Assembly (NCBI GenBank): GCA_015232015.1
Contig: JADGAM010000016.1
Coordinates: forward strand, 1 to 45,023
Direction: 5' to 3'
Length of the DNA: 45,023 nt
Source: Oligoflexia bacterium
Lineage (GTDB): Bacteria > Bdellovibrionota > Bacteriovoracia > Bacteriovoracales > Bacteriovoracaceae
Positions 33,300 through 43,744 of this stretch are shown one piece after another. A model generated the notes under the pieces. The model was not told the origin of the DNA. It saw only the letters and a program-made list of their open reading frames with translations, and did not search any database. The position numbers and the translations under genes are program-made. Each line of letters starts with the position of its first letter. Position 1 is the first letter of the stretch.

Positions 33300-35198
33300 T
33301 TACAGCTTAAACTCTTCTACACTCTTTAACATAGATGCAATCTCTTCATATGATCCATCTGAACGCATATGAGATATTACTATTCTTAGATATTTGTTAT
33401 GAGCATTTATAAAAATATTATTTTTTATATAAAATGGTTTTTGACTACGTAAATATGGAATTTCCAAAGTAGAATTTCTAAGATCGAATTTACCTAAACG
33501 AACAGGAATTCTATCTCTAGAAGAAGAAACTCCTGAAATTTCGATTATATCAGCTAGACCACTATCAACTCCTGATAAAAATCCATAAAACTGCATGCCT
33601 GAAGTAGCATAAAAATGTAAAACAGAAATATTCAAATCAAGATCTTCTCTTGTTTCAAATTTAAATGTTTTTCTTATTTGTGGATTTTGTAAAGGAACAG
33701 CATTTGCATCTGAATAATCACCAACTTTACGAGCACGTAAATCAAGTACTGGAATATCACGTTCTGTACTAACACTTTTCTTATATATTGCTTCTACCAG
33801 TGACCATTGGAAACCAGGATTTACTCTAATTGAATCGCATCTCTCTCCCATATTACAGTAAATATTTGAAAAAGAATTTACCTTTTCTTTTAAAGCATCT
33901 TTTTCATCAATATAATAAATATCTTTTATCTTTTCAGTTGTAGTTAGAGATGGCCTCTCTCCAAACCATATAAAATCTGGAGCATCACTTCTAGATCCTG
34001 TCCATTCTCCACCAATAATATTTTGATCTTTATCTAATTCTAAAGTTGCAGTATATTTTAAGACCTTACCCTTATATCCAACTTTTTTAAAGTATCCTGG
34101 TCCTCTCTCTTCATCAGGAATATTGGCCTTATGATAGGACATTGATGTTGAACCAATATTAACTGCCATTTTTACATCTACTAAATATTTTGTTCCTGCT
34201 GCAAAATACTTATAGTTAGTACTTGTAAGGAGGTATGGTCCTCTAACTACAGCAACACTTGCACTTCCGATTGGGTGATTTGAAACTGAACTAAAACGCT
34301 TTTTATCGATAACAAATGAGGTTCCCGCAATTCCTAGACGATTGGCCAATGCCAATACAAATGAGGCAGCATTTAAATCTCTACACTCTTTCTCTTCAAT
34401 TCTTCCAACTCCAAGATCAACAGCAGATTTGTCACAACGATTTCCAATGCGAGCATAACCATCAACATTGAAGTATGCCATAGATAGTAATGCTTTAACG
34501 TCATTAGGATAGAAAGTTAATGCAACTCCATCTGAGCTTATTACTTCAACTTGGCGAAAAGGTTCTGCATGCAAAAGACCAGCAGCAGATACACCATTAC
34601 AATAGCCGGCCCAAGTTAATGGAACGCCAGTTGCTCCAGAACCACTATGGTAACCTCTAAATGCTGATTCAATTTTAGTAGCGGTTAAACGATAATCTCC
34701 AACTGCAAGATCATATTTTTCAGAGGCAGAAGCATCGTCCATAAATTTTCGAGCTGATCTTTTATCATCAAATAAATTAAAGAAATTTTTTAAAAGTATA
34801 TGTGGAGGGTTGGTATCACGAGTGAAAAGTGTTCTCATAATATTTACAAATTCTGAATCCTGCCATCTACCAGCTACACCGCCATACCAAGCAGGAAAAT
34901 AGCTTGATGACCAAGGTAATTCATTATTTTTGATTCTTAATTCATTAGAAAAAATTCCCATTTTTTTTAATGTGCCGAAATTTGAAATAAGTTTGTTATC
35001 AGGTAGGCCAGCTGTTGGAATCCAACGAATGTTATTATTATCTTTATCATCGCCAAAGCTCTCAGCTTTTGCGGTATTTGTGAATGAAATTAATATGTGA
35101 AATGTTAGGATAAGTATTGAAGTGAGAATAAATGCTGATGAAACTAGAGAAGAAAGATCTATACTCTGTCTCATTTTAATCGAATTAATTGAGATCAT
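33300..35198 (-). CDS. Secreted transglutaminase-elicitor-like protein
   Basis: The protein has 632 residues with an N-terminal signal peptide or anchor (hydrophobic about 20-40, ending A-K-A-E). The core resembles the transglutaminase-elicitor family known from Phytophthora and some marine bacteria. It has W-A-G-Y-C-N-G-V-S-A-A-G-L-L-H-A-E-P with the presumed catalytic Cys near residue 199, then L-T-F-Y-P-N-D-V-K-A-L-L. Next come D-L-N-A-A-S-F-V-L-A-L-A-N, V-S-N-H-P-I-G-S at the place of the family's VWNQPVRGF (Pep-13) motif, and G-G-E-W-T-G-S...P-D-F-I-W. A separate C-terminal region (about 470-632) is unassigned. Transglutaminase-like proteins commonly accompany circularly permuted ATP-grasp genes, which supports the call. 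AGGTGG lies nine bases before the ATG. Family assignment is from memory of motifs. Confidence 0.65.
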   Translation of the reverse strand: MISINSIKMRQSIDLSSLVSSAFILTSILILTFHILISFTNTAKAESFGDDKDNNNIRWIPTAGLPDNKLISNFGTLKKMGIFSNELRIKNNELPWSSSYFPAWYGGVAGRWQDSEFVNIMRTLFTRDTNPPHILLKNFFNLFDDKRSARKFMDDASASEKYDLAVGDYRLTATKIESAFRGYHSGSGATGVPLTWAGYCNGVSAAGLLHAEPFRQVEVISSDGVALTFYPNDVKALLSMAYFNVDGYARIGNRCDKSAVDLGVGRIEEKECRDLNAASFVLALANRLGIAGTSFVIDKKRFSSVSNHPIGSASVAVVRGPYLLTSTNYKYFAAGTKYLVDVKMAVNIGSTSMSYHKANIPDEERGPGYFKKVGYKGKVLKYTATLELDKDQNIIGGEWTGSRSDAPDFIWFGERPSLTTTEKIKDIYYIDEKDALKEKVNSFSNIYCNMGERCDSIRVNPGFQWSLVEAIYKKSVSTERDIPVLDLRARKVGDYSDANAVPLQNPQIRKTFKFETREDLDLNISVLHFYATSGMQFYGFLSGVDSGLADIIEISGVSSSRDRIPVRLGKFDLRNSTLEIPYLRSQKPFYIKNNIFINAHNKYLRIVISHMRSDGSYEEIASMLKSVEEFKL

Positions 35199-35376
35199 AG
35201 AAGATTACCACCTTTTTTGTTTTTTGTTTTTTTAATTAATATATGTTTCAAAGTAGAGTTTTAAGCGATTAACGTATATTACATTTCGAACGCAAAATGC
35301 AATATAAATTTATATCATGAAGAAATAATTTAATTAATAGCAAATGGCTTCACGCAATATATTTTGTCTATAAGGA

Positions 35377-35397
35377 ATTCAGGCAGGTATTCAGGCA
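35377..35397. repeat. Short direct repeat downstream of the ompA-like gene
   Basis: ATTCAGGCA occurs at 35377-35385 and 35389-35397, in the 210-base gap between the OmpA-type gene and the transglutaminase-like gene. The same gap has a perfect 14-bp AT palindrome (35302-35315) and no visible small gene. Confidence 0.75.
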
Positions 35398-35408
35398 TTT
35401 TTTGATTG

Positions 35409-36425
35409 TTAATCGGTAACTTTGAAATTGACTGTGGCCATATTTGCTTTGGCCTCCTTTGAAAATTTTTGTTCTGGATGTAGTTCTTTCACAATTGGTT
35501 TTAATTCGCCCAGGCCAATAGTACTAATTCTTGCTGGATCAATTTTTCCTTCTTCGATAAAATATTTTTTTACAGCATTAGCACGTTGCTCACTCAATTT
35601 TTGATTATACTCTTCTGTACCTATAGCTGAAGCATGCCCTTCAATTCGAATTTTAATTTTAGGATTATTTTTAATAATTAAAATTGCTTGTTTCAAAAGA
35701 TTTTTCTCTTTATCTCTAAGTTTCGAACTATCATATTCAAAATAGGTATTTGTATTTTCAAGTTGTAGTATTGCTTCAGTAAGCACAAAATCATTTTTAA
35801 CTTCTTTGGCCTTTTCTTTCTTCACTTCTTCCTTCACCTCTTCTTTTTTCATAGATTTTTCACATGGAAATGAAAAAATTAAACCCACAGTGGCCTCATA
35901 GTTACTCTTAAAATCATCAGCAATAATTATCTGGCGAAGGTCAAATCTAAATCCTATTCTATCTGAAATTGTCGCCATAAATCCTGGTCCATAATTTAGT
36001 AATCCCAGCGAATGATTTTTATTTACGGAGGGATTATTAAAACTAACAACTCCTAATCCAAGAGAAAAAAATGGCCATATCTTTTTATTGAAAGTTGTAA
36101 AGCGATATTGTCCATCGATTCCATAACGATAAACATCTATGGCCCTCTCATCAGGTGTAATTTTTCTTGTACGAACATAACCAAACATTGCCTCAATACC
36201 TACATTATCTGTTATATTATATCCTGGCCTTAAACCATAATAAGGGCGGGACTTCAGATTTTGAACACCATCAAATAAATATCCTCCAACAAATGGGGAT
36301 ATTGTAAATGCACCCTTTGTATTTAAGGTTGATTCACTATCTGCAAAGACATTTAATGTTTGTGTTGTTAAAACAAAAAAAATGAAAAAGAAAAGACAAA
36401 GAACTTTTAAGCTTTTTAATTTCAT
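35409..36425 (-). CDS. OmpA-family outer-membrane protein
   Basis: The 338-residue protein ties the outer membrane to peptidoglycan. A signal peptide (1-28, ending NVFA) is followed by a barrel of about eight strands (35-185). A Lys/Glu-rich linker (about 193-210) leads to a C-terminal peptidoglycan-binding OmpA domain (about 225-338) with F-E-Y-D-S-S-K-L, I-R-I-E-G-H-A-S, G-T-E-E-Y-N-Q-K-L-S-E-Q-R-A and R-I-S-T-I-G-L-G-E. The length and layout are typical. It sits between the MFS gene and the transglutaminase-like gene, and no operon link to either is proven. Confidence 0.9.
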   Translation of the reverse strand: MKLKSLKVLCLFFFIFFVLTTQTLNVFADSESTLNTKGAFTISPFVGGYLFDGVQNLKSRPYYGLRPGYNITDNVGIEAMFGYVRTRKITPDERAIDVYRYGIDGQYRFTTFNKKIWPFFSLGLGVVSFNNPSVNKNHSLGLLNYGPGFMATISDRIGFRFDLRQIIIADDFKSNYEATVGLIFSFPCEKSMKKEEVKEEVKKEKAKEVKNDFVLTEAILQLENTNTYFEYDSSKLRDKEKNLLKQAILIIKNNPKIKIRIEGHASAIGTEEYNQKLSEQRANAVKKYFIEEGKIDPARISTIGLGELKPIVKELHPEQKFSKEAKANMATVNFKVTD

Positions 36426-36482
36426 ATCACTTCACTCGGGTTTAGAAGATTTTTAAAATTATAAATTATTTATAAATCTATT

Positions 36483-37646
36483 CTACACTCGTATTTTCAA
36501 GGCCGCAAAGAGGTTAAAAAAGCTTATAAGTGATGCCAAAATAAAAACTATCTGGTATCCGAAATTATGCCATAAAACACCACCTAAAATTGGCATTACC
36601 ATAGAAACTGCATGATCTAGTGAAATTCCGATAGAAATTGTTGGTTGTAAATCTCTTTTATCAACAGTTATTTTTTTGAGATATGTTGTTCGTGCAATTC
36701 TTGTAGCAAACATTAATCCATCAATGATGAAAAAAGCATAAAGAAAATAAACGTTTTTTATAAAAGCAAAAGCTATGCAGATAAAAAATAAAATCAGTGA
36801 ATCAGCAACTAACATTGCTTTTTCTCCATAGCGATCTACAAAAATACCAAAGTATTGTCTGAAGACAAAACCAATAATAGAAGCAATCATAAAGAGCATG
36901 GCCATAGTGTCGGCGGTAGTATTGTAAACGCTTATTAGAACCCAAGGAGCAAATGTAAGAAAAATTTGTTTACGGGCCCCAAATAAAACATTTAAAAAAT
37001 AAAAAACTGAGTACTCTTTTTTAAGTACAAATTTTTTAGGAGGAGAATCATCTTTTTCTAAACGCATGTAAAAAAATACTAAAGCTGAAAGCAAAGCGCT
37101 GGCAATGGCCACAAAATAAAGCTTAGGATAATTAAAATTTAATTTACCCATTAATAAAAAAACTAAAAAACTTCCTATGATCGCAGAGAGATTTCTCATT
37201 CCACTGACCTGCCCTAAAACTCTTCCTTCTTCATTTTTGGCCGCCAGTTTAAGTCCCATTATCGATTCTACAGACATAAAAAGATGGTCTGCCAAACTCC
37301 ACAGAAACATCCAAAATGTCATCACTACCAAATCTCTAGATAAAAATCCTAATCCCATTACCCCTATGGCCGAAAGGCATCCAACTAAAATTGCCCATCT
37401 ACGAACACTCCAAAAAGTTAAAAGTCCTGTTACTAAAATAGAGAGAAAACCTGGCAACTCCCTTGGAAACTCAATCACCCCTCTGGCATCAGCAGAAATT
37501 TTAAAAATATCATATAAATAATTGTTGAAAGTTGAATTTAAAATACCTTGGTTGATACCTAAGAGAAGAAGTCCCACAATGAAATATCTAAAGTTTGGAT
37601 TATTTTTAGGCCAATAGAACAAATGAGAGGTTATAAAATTTGACAT
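36483..37646 (-). CDS. Major facilitator superfamily transporter
   Basis: The 387-residue protein has about 12 hydrophobic helices and the usual MFS pattern of two six-helix halves joined by a polar loop (about 190-215). The motif F-R-Q-Y-F-G-I-F-V-D-R-Y-G-E-K-A after helix 7-8 resembles the MFS motif A repeat. The substrate cannot be read from the sequence. It starts 24 bases after the butyrate kinase gene ends and may be part of the same transcript, which would favour export or uptake of a small organic acid (inference). Confidence 0.85.
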   Translation of the reverse strand: MSNFITSHLFYWPKNNPNFRYFIVGLLLLGINQGILNSTFNNYLYDIFKISADARGVIEFPRELPGFLSILVTGLLTFWSVRRWAILVGCLSAIGVMGLGFLSRDLVVMTFWMFLWSLADHLFMSVESIMGLKLAAKNEEGRVLGQVSGMRNLSAIIGSFLVFLLMGKLNFNYPKLYFVAIASALLSALVFFYMRLEKDDSPPKKFVLKKEYSVFYFLNVLFGARKQIFLTFAPWVLISVYNTTADTMAMLFMIASIIGFVFRQYFGIFVDRYGEKAMLVADSLILFFICIAFAFIKNVYFLYAFFIIDGLMFATRIARTTYLKKITVDKRDLQPTISIGISLDHAVSMVMPILGGVLWHNFGYQIVFILASLISFFNLFAALKIRV

Positions 37647-37670
37647 ACAGTTATATTTTCCTACAGGCCC

Positions 37671-38861
37671 TTAACTATCACTATGATATGTTTTTAGATT
37701 TTGTCTTCCTTCTAAGACATCCAATAATCCTTCTGATAATGCTAAAATCTCATCTTCACCAGGAATAACATCAACCGCTGCAACTTTTTCCACTCGTTCC
37801 TTAATCCATTTTATAAAATATTTCTGGTCATAAGCTAGGCCTCCAGTTAACAAAATGGCATCAATTGCACCATCTTCTTTAACAAATGAAGCTGCATATG
37901 TGGTTATTCCTTTTGAAATTTGATAGGCCATCGCTGAATAAATCAACTCAGCATACTTATCTCCTCCTTCTATCATCTTTACCACTTGACGAGCATCACT
38001 AGTTCCAAGATAGGCCTGCAATCCACCCTCTCCAACATTCATAAGGCAAATTTGTTCTTTGGTGTATTTTCCTGAAAAACATAGATCTATCAATGCCCGG
38101 GTATCGACTCCTCCAGAGCGCTCGGGTGAAAAAGGGCCAAGTCCATTCATTCCATTAAAAGTATCAATAACTTTTCCCTTTCGATGAACTGAAATGCTAA
38201 TTCCTCCTCCCATATGAGCAATGATAAGATTTAGTTCTTCGTACTTTTTTTCTACTTTCCTGGCAAATCTTCTTGCAACTGCTTTCTGATTTAAACAATG
38301 AAAAAAACTTTTCAATTCGATCTCTTTCATTCCTGAAATACGAGAAATATCCATCATTTCATCAACTACAACTGGATCCATAATCACCGATAATATTTTC
38401 TTTGAGCTTTTTGCTTCAATTTCTTTTACAATTTTTTTTGCTAAAATTGCTCCTAAGTTACAGGGATGCTCATTCAAAGGTCTAGTACTTAAATCATGAA
38501 CCATTTGATCATTTATTTCATAAACTCCTGATTGAAACTTTTTAGAGGGAACAAACCCTCCTCTTCCTGCAATTCCATCCAGTGAAGTAATATCAATATT
38601 ATTCTCTTTTAAAAAAGAGAATATCATTTGGGCACGATATTCTTCTTGTTGTATAACCGGTTTGCCCTTAAATGGCCTTAACTCACTATCATCATGGCAC
38701 AAAACCTTGGATATCACTTCTTTGACCTCCCCGTTCTGTCCCTCATAAATTGCAATTTTGGTAGAAGTTGATCCGGGATTAATAATTAGCATCTTCTTTT
38801 TAGTTTGATTTGAGCTACCACTATGGTTACAACCAATTTTTACTGATGTTGAATTATTCAT
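37671..38861 (-). CDS. buk: Butyrate kinase
   Basis: This cytoplasmic enzyme interconverts butyrate + ATP and butyryl-phosphate + ADP; branched short-chain acids are often accepted. The acetokinase-family phosphate loop N-P-G-S-T-S-T-K-I-A follows an unusual 23-residue polar N-terminal extension. H-M-G-G-G-I-S-I-S-V, N-G-L-G-P-F-S-P-E-R-S-G and L-L-T-G-G-L-A-Y are all present. Family members are about 355-360 residues, so 396 reflects that extension and a slightly longer C-terminus. I kept the first ATG because GAAGG stands six bases before it; the ATG at codon 24 is the alternative. No phosphotransbutyrylase gene is in the window, so the source of butyryl-phosphate is missing here. Confidence 0.93.
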   Translation of the reverse strand: MNNSTSVKIGCNHSGSSNQTKKKMLIINPGSTSTKIAIYEGQNGEVKEVISKVLCHDDSELRPFKGKPVIQQEEYRAQMIFSFLKENNIDITSLDGIAGRGGFVPSKKFQSGVYEINDQMVHDLSTRPLNEHPCNLGAILAKKIVKEIEAKSSKKILSVIMDPVVVDEMMDISRISGMKEIELKSFFHCLNQKAVARRFARKVEKKYEELNLIIAHMGGGISISVHRKGKVIDTFNGMNGLGPFSPERSGGVDTRALIDLCFSGKYTKEQICLMNVGEGGLQAYLGTSDARQVVKMIEGGDKYAELIYSAMAYQISKGITTYAASFVKEDGAIDAILLTGGLAYDQKYFIKWIKERVEKVAAVDVIPGEDEILALSEGLLDVLEGRQNLKTYHSDS

Positions 38862-38924
38862 AAAAAACCTTCAAAAATCCTTAAATAATAAAGCAAGTTT
38901 TTAGATAATAATTACCGACTTAAT

Positions 38925-40283
38925 TTATTTTATAGTACCGCTATTATATAAATTTGCAATTGATTGTTTATCATATAGGAGAATGTCTTCCAAAATTTCC
39001 TTGGTATGCTCACCCAGCAGTGGGGCATTTGCATTTATGTTTACTGGTTGTAAACTCTCTTTAGTGAATCCGACTGGAAAACCAGTTAGCATAATATTTT
39101 GTTCATTATTAACTGCATCTTTGTTAACTAAAGATAACTCACAAATCTGCTCTTCTTGAACTGCTTCAGATAAAGTATTTACCGGCGTGACACAGCAATC
39201 AACACCTTTAAGAAAGTTCATCCACTCATCACGAGTTTTTTGAATAAAAATACTTTTTAGTTCTTTTAGCAATAAAGAATTAATTTCATTTTGATTTACA
39301 CCGGAACTATTATTTTTATCTTGGCCTTGAAATACCATCTTTATTAAATCTTCTCTTTCAATTTTTTGCAGAAAATTTTTAAAGAGGGCGGGCTCGATCG
39401 GTCCAAAAAATATTGCTTTATTATCTTTGGTCTTATAAGCCTTATAATTTGCAATTCCTCCATTCAACAACTCTTTAGCTGGCAAAGGATTCCTATTGTT
39501 TATACTTAATTGAGGCAGATATATCTGATTCAAAAAAAACGCTGCATGCAACATTGAATTATCAAAAGTATTTATTTTTAGATGAGAATTATTATTCTTT
39601 TTGGCAAATAATGCTGATACAGCGGTAAACGCTGCTAAATATCCAGCAGTAATATCGGCCAATTGTGAACCAAAAACTGCAGGTAATCCTTCTTCATCTC
39701 TATTGCAATAACTTAAATTACCAGCAATTGCTAAAATATTATTATCGTGGCCAGCGATATCACGAAGCGGTCCTTTGAGCCCATAAGCAGTGATAGGAAG
39801 ATGAATTATCTCCGAATTTATTTCCTCTAATTTTTGCGATAAAATTTTTTCTAAATAATTTGCTCGATTTCCGTCAATAATGACATCTGATTTTTTGATC
39901 AGCTTTTTAAAGATCTCTATTCCTTCTAGCGTTTTAAAGTTAATCACCATACTTTTAAAACCACCATTTAGTGCCTTAAAGTAGGCAGACTCAGTCTCAG
40001 TAGTATCAGTACCCATGCCATTGTTGAAAAATGGAGGTAGTTGCCTCATAAGATCCCCAAAAGGAGGTTCAACTTTTATAATCTCCGCCCCCATTCCTTT
40101 CAGCAAATAAGCGGCAAGTGGACCGGGAATATAATGGGCCACGACGATAACTCGTACCCCTTTTAAAAAATCTACTCTTACTTGCTTATCTGTACTTAGC
40201 TGCTCATTTTGATTTTCAGTTTCAGTTTCAGTTTCAGTTTCAGTTTCATGCTCAGCTTTTTTATTTTTACTTTTATTTTTCAT
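38925..40283 (-). CDS. Family III CoA-transferase (CaiB/BaiF type)
   Basis: Family members move CoA between carboxylic acids or epimerise alpha-methylacyl-CoAs. The core begins after a low-complexity N-terminus: K-G-V-R-V-I-V-V-A-H-Y-I-P-G-P-L-A-A-Y-L-L, then G-M-G-A-E-I-I-K-V-E-P-P-F-G-D and S-M-V-I-N-F-K-T-L-E-G. The catalytic Asp is probably in the block I-A-G-H-D-N-N-I-L-A (about 175). The N-terminal 35 residues are unusual: a (TE)n repeat encoded by five CAGTTT units (40217-40246). Of the 452 residues about 415 belong to the family. AGGAGG precedes the ATG. It lies between butyrate kinase and IcmF, so C4 acids or acyl-CoAs are likely substrates (inference). Confidence 0.87.
   Translation of the reverse strand: MKNKSKNKKAEHETETETETETENQNEQLSTDKQVRVDFLKGVRVIVVAHYIPGPLAAYLLKGMGAEIIKVEPPFGDLMRQLPPFFNNGMGTDTTETESAYFKALNGGFKSMVINFKTLEGIEIFKKLIKKSDVIIDGNRANYLEKILSQKLEEINSEIIHLPITAYGLKGPLRDIAGHDNNILAIAGNLSYCNRDEEGLPAVFGSQLADITAGYLAAFTAVSALFAKKNNNSHLKINTFDNSMLHAAFFLNQIYLPQLSINNRNPLPAKELLNGGIANYKAYKTKDNKAIFFGPIEPALFKNFLQKIEREDLIKMVFQGQDKNNSSGVNQNEINSLLLKELKSIFIQKTRDEWMNFLKGVDCCVTPVNTLSEAVQEEQICELSLVNKDAVNNEQNIMLTGFPVGFTKESLQPVNINANAPLLGEHTKEILEDILLYDKQSIANLYNSGTIK
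40217..40246. repeat. Hexanucleotide repeat (CAGTTT)5 at the start of the CoA-transferase gene
   Basis: Five exact units encode the Thr-Glu tract at residues 13-22 of the minus-strand protein. The tract precedes the conserved fold, so copy-number changes should be tolerated. Confidence 0.9.
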
Positions 40284-40322
40284 AAATAGAAGACCTCCTA
40301 ATTATTTATGATCTGGCCATAA

Positions 40323-40344
40323 ACTGGTTCTACACTGGTTCTAC
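40323..40344. repeat. 11-bp tandem duplication at the icmF stop codon
   Basis: ACTGGTTCTAC occurs twice in a row. The inner copy contains the stop codon of the minus-strand icmF gene (40341-40343), so the duplicated part is downstream untranslated DNA. Confidence 0.8.
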
Positions 40345-43300
40345 ATACTTCTTCTATATTGTCCACCTACGCTGTAGAGAGAGTTAGTAATTTGTCCGAG
40401 AGAACAATATTTACTTACATCCATCAATTTTTCAAAAATATTTTCATTGTTAAAAACTGCATTTTGTAATTCTTGTAATTTAATGACTGATTGGCCTCGA
40501 TTAAATTTATGTACCTTATCCAGAGTTTTAATTTGATTTTCTTTTTCCTCATTGGTGGCGCGAATTACTTCATTTGGAATTACCGTTTTTACTCCTTTGG
40601 GAGAGAGAAAGGTATTTACTCCAACGATTGGATAACCACCATCATGTTTTAAAGTTTCATAGTAAATTGATTCCTCTTGAATTTTTCCTCGTTGATACAT
40701 GGATTCCATGGCCCCAAGTACCCCTTCCCGCTCTGAAATTCGATCAAATTCCATTAAAACCGCTTCTTCTACAAGATCAGTTAAATATTCTAACGTAAAA
40801 GAACCTTGCCATGGATTTTGATTTTTTGCTAATCCTAGTTCTTTATTAATGATCAATTGGATGGCAATTGCACGACGGACAGATTCTTCAGTTGGAGTGG
40901 TTATTGCTTCATCATAAGCATTGGTATGTAAAGAGTTACAATTATCAAATATGGCATACAATCCCTGCAAAGTTGTTCTAATATCGTTAAAATCTATCTC
41001 TTGAGCATGGAGCGATCGTCCTGAGGTTTGAATATGGTATTTTAACATTTGAGAGCGAGGATTAGCGCCATATTTTAACTTTAAGGCCTTGGCCCAAATT
41101 CTTCGTGCCACCCGACCAATAACTGCATATTCTGGCTCCATTCCGTTAGAGAAGAAGAATGATAAATTTGGAGCAAATGAGTCTAAATCCATTCCGCGTG
41201 CTAAATAATACTCTACATAGGTAAGACCATTGGCCAAGGTAAATGCTAATTGAGTAATAGGATTTGCTCCCGCCTCAGCAATATGATACCCAGAAATAGA
41301 AACCGAATAAAAATTACGAACATTATTTTTAATAAAATACTCTTGCATATCACCCATTAAGCGTAATGAAAATTCAGTAGAATAAATGCAAGTATTTTGC
41401 GCTTGATCCTCTTTTAAAATATCTGCCTGAACAGTTCCTCGAGTACTAGAAATTGTCTCTTGTTTAATCTTGTCATAAACATCTTTTGGTAATACTTGAT
41501 CACCACTGACTCCCAATAGTAAAAGTCCAAGGCCATTATTACCTTCAGGTAAATTTCCTATATATCGAGGAACATCTAAGTCGTGTTGCTGATAAAGTTT
41601 TTTAATTTTATTTTCTATTTCATTAGTTAGGCCATTATTTCTAATATAGATTTCACATTGCTGATCTACGGCCGCATTCATAAAATATGCCGCCATTATC
41701 GCTGCAGGGCCATTAATTGTCATTGAAACGGAAGTAGATGCATCTTTCAGATTAAAACCAGAATAAAGTTTCTTTGCATCATCAAGGCAACAGATAGAAA
41801 CTCCGGCATTACCAATCTTTCCATAAATATCTGGACGATGATCAGGATCTTCTCCATAGAGAGTTGGTGAATCGTAAGCTGTCGACAATCGCTTAGCACA
41901 TTGGCCTTGAGATACATAATGAAACCGTTTATTAGTTCGCTCAGGGCCGCCTTCCCCTGCAAACATTCTAGTTGGATCTTCTCCCTCTCGCTTAAAAGGA
42001 AAAACTCCAGCGGTATATGGAAATTCACCCGGAACATTCTCTTGCATGTTCCATTTCAAAATATCACCCCAATCCTTATATTGAGGAAGTGAAATTTTAG
42101 GAATCTTAGTTTGAGAGAGCGTTGTTACTTTAGTAGCGACTAAAATTTCCTGATCTCTTACTTTATAGCTATATTCATCACCTTCTATACATTTTATCTT
42201 TTGTGGCCAATTATCCAAGATTTTTTTACATTGTCCATCAAGTTGATACGATAAATCCTCTTTTAATTTCTCAAGTTGTTTTTTTGCCTCTGAATCCTCT
42301 TTATTTAAAAGCTTCAGCGTTTTATCCAAGGCATATAGTTTACTGGCAATTTGGCGTTGATTTTCGGTAAATTTATTATAATTTCTAATAGTCTCTGTTA
42401 TCTCAGAGAGGTACCTAGTTCTTTTTTGAGGAATAATTTGCTTTTTTTCAGACAAACCTAAAGTGTATCTTGTGCTAGGTTTATCTTCGGAATTATTTTT
42501 ATTAGTATATTTAGATAATTTAAAAAGTATTTCAAGATAAAGCCGGTTGGTTCCGGGATCATTAAATTGCGAAGCAATGGTTCCAAAAATTGGCAAATCA
42601 TCATCCCCAACATTCCATAACTCTCGATTCCTTCTATATTGCTTTCTCACATCCTGAAGTGCATCTAGAGCACCTCTTTTATCAAATTTATTGATCACCA
42701 CCATATCAGCAAAATCCAACATATCTATTTTTTCCAATTGAGTGCTGGCCCCATATTCAGGAGTCATGACATACAAACAAACATCAGCATGATCAGCAAT
42801 CTCAGTATCCGATTGGCCAATGCCAGAAGTTTCTAAAATAATTAAATCAAATTCAGCAAGCTTCAAAAGGTTAATTGCTTCTTTAACATGTTTGGATAAT
42901 GCCAAATTAGATTGACGAGTGGCCAAAGAACGCACAAACACTCTATCATTATCGATAGAATTCATTCGAATCCGATCTCCTAAAAGTGCTCCCCCAGTTT
43001 TACGTTTAGAAGGATCAACAGAAATAACTCCAACAGTTTTATGGTCAGAATCCTTAAGATAGCGACAAATTATCTCATCAATCATCGATGATTTACCACT
43101 CCCTCCAGTTCCTGTAATTCCTAGAACTGGTATATTACAATTAGAAATGAGTGTTTTAATCTTATCAAAAGCAGCTTGAGTCTCTTCAGGATAATTTTCA
43201 GTAGCGGATATAAATTTAGCAATCGTAATAAAATCTTTTCCTTTAATTTTTTCAATATCATGATGGTCAAAATCAATGACATTTTTTCCTGTAGAATAAT

Positions 43301-43742
43301 CAGATTTTTCCAATAGATCATTAATCATTCTTTGAAGCCCCATAGAAATACCATCGTCAGGAGAATATATCCTTGTGATACCATACTCCTGTAATTCTTT
43401 TATCTCATGAGGAAGGATCACTCCACCGCCACCGCCAAAAATTTTAATATGCCCGCATCCTTTTTCTTTCAATAAATCATATATATATTTAAAAAATTCT
43501 AAGTGGCCACCTTGATAGGAAGTTATCGCCACTGCTTGTACATCCTCCTGAATAGCACAGTTGACTATCTCTCTGGCGGATCGGTTATGCCCAAGATGAA
43601 TCACTTCTGCTCCTGAGGATTGAATAATTCTTCTCATAATATTAATGGCAGCATCATGACCATCAAATAAAGAACCGGCGGTTACTATTCTTATTTTATT
43701 TTTTGATTTATACGCTTCTATTTTTTTATTATTTTCACTCAT
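40341..43742 (-). CDS. icmF: Fused isobutyryl-CoA mutase (IcmF)
   Basis: This adenosylcobalamin enzyme interconverts isobutyryl-CoA and n-butyryl-CoA and carries its own G-protein chaperone. Domains in order: a B12-binding domain (about 15-145) with D-G-H29-D, whose His is the lower cobalt ligand, and H-L-G-H-N-R-S; a MeaB-like GTPase (about 195-410) with G-T-G-G-S-G-K-S-S (about 208-216) and N-K-F-D (about 345); a linker; and the mutase barrel (about 560-1133) with [20 protein letters not shown] and [11 protein letters not shown]. This order is specific to IcmF and differs from methylmalonyl-CoA mutase. The length of 1133 is in the family range (about 1070-1130). GGGGAG precedes the ATG. It is probably co-transcribed with the genes on both sides. 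Confidence 0.96.
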   Translation of the reverse strand: MSENNKKIEAYKSKNKIRIVTAGSLFDGHDAAINIMRRIIQSSGAEVIHLGHNRSAREIVNCAIQEDVQAVAITSYQGGHLEFFKYIYDLLKEKGCGHIKIFGGGGGVILPHEIKELQEYGITRIYSPDDGISMGLQRMINDLLEKSDYSTGKNVIDFDHHDIEKIKGKDFITIAKFISATENYPEETQAAFDKIKTLISNCNIPVLGITGTGGSGKSSMIDEIICRYLKDSDHKTVGVISVDPSKRKTGGALLGDRIRMNSIDNDRVFVRSLATRQSNLALSKHVKEAINLLKLAEFDLIILETSGIGQSDTEIADHADVCLYVMTPEYGASTQLEKIDMLDFADMVVINKFDKRGALDALQDVRKQYRRNRELWNVGDDDLPIFGTIASQFNDPGTNRLYLEILFKLSKYTNKNNSEDKPSTRYTLGLSEKKQIIPQKRTRYLSEITETIRNYNKFTENQRQIASKLYALDKTLKLLNKEDSEAKKQLEKLKEDLSYQLDGQCKKILDNWPQKIKCIEGDEYSYKVRDQEILVATKVTTLSQTKIPKISLPQYKDWGDILKWNMQENVPGEFPYTAGVFPFKREGEDPTRMFAGEGGPERTNKRFHYVSQGQCAKRLSTAYDSPTLYGEDPDHRPDIYGKIGNAGVSICCLDDAKKLYSGFNLKDASTSVSMTINGPAAIMAAYFMNAAVDQQCEIYIRNNGLTNEIENKIKKLYQQHDLDVPRYIGNLPEGNNGLGLLLLGVSGDQVLPKDVYDKIKQETISSTRGTVQADILKEDQAQNTCIYSTEFSLRLMGDMQEYFIKNNVRNFYSVSISGYHIAEAGANPITQLAFTLANGLTYVEYYLARGMDLDSFAPNLSFFFSNGMEPEYAVIGRVARRIWAKALKLKYGANPRSQMLKYHIQTSGRSLHAQEIDFNDIRTTLQGLYAIFDNCNSLHTNAYDEAITTPTEESVRRAIAIQLIINKELGLAKNQNPWQGSFTLEYLTDLVEEAVLMEFDRISEREGVLGAMESMYQRGKIQEESIYYETLKHDGGYPIVGVNTFLSPKGVKTVIPNEVIRATNEEKENQIKTLDKVHKFNRGQSVIKLQELQNAVFNNENIFEKLMDVSKYCSLGQITNSLYSVGGQYRRSM

Positions 43743-43744
43743 TA

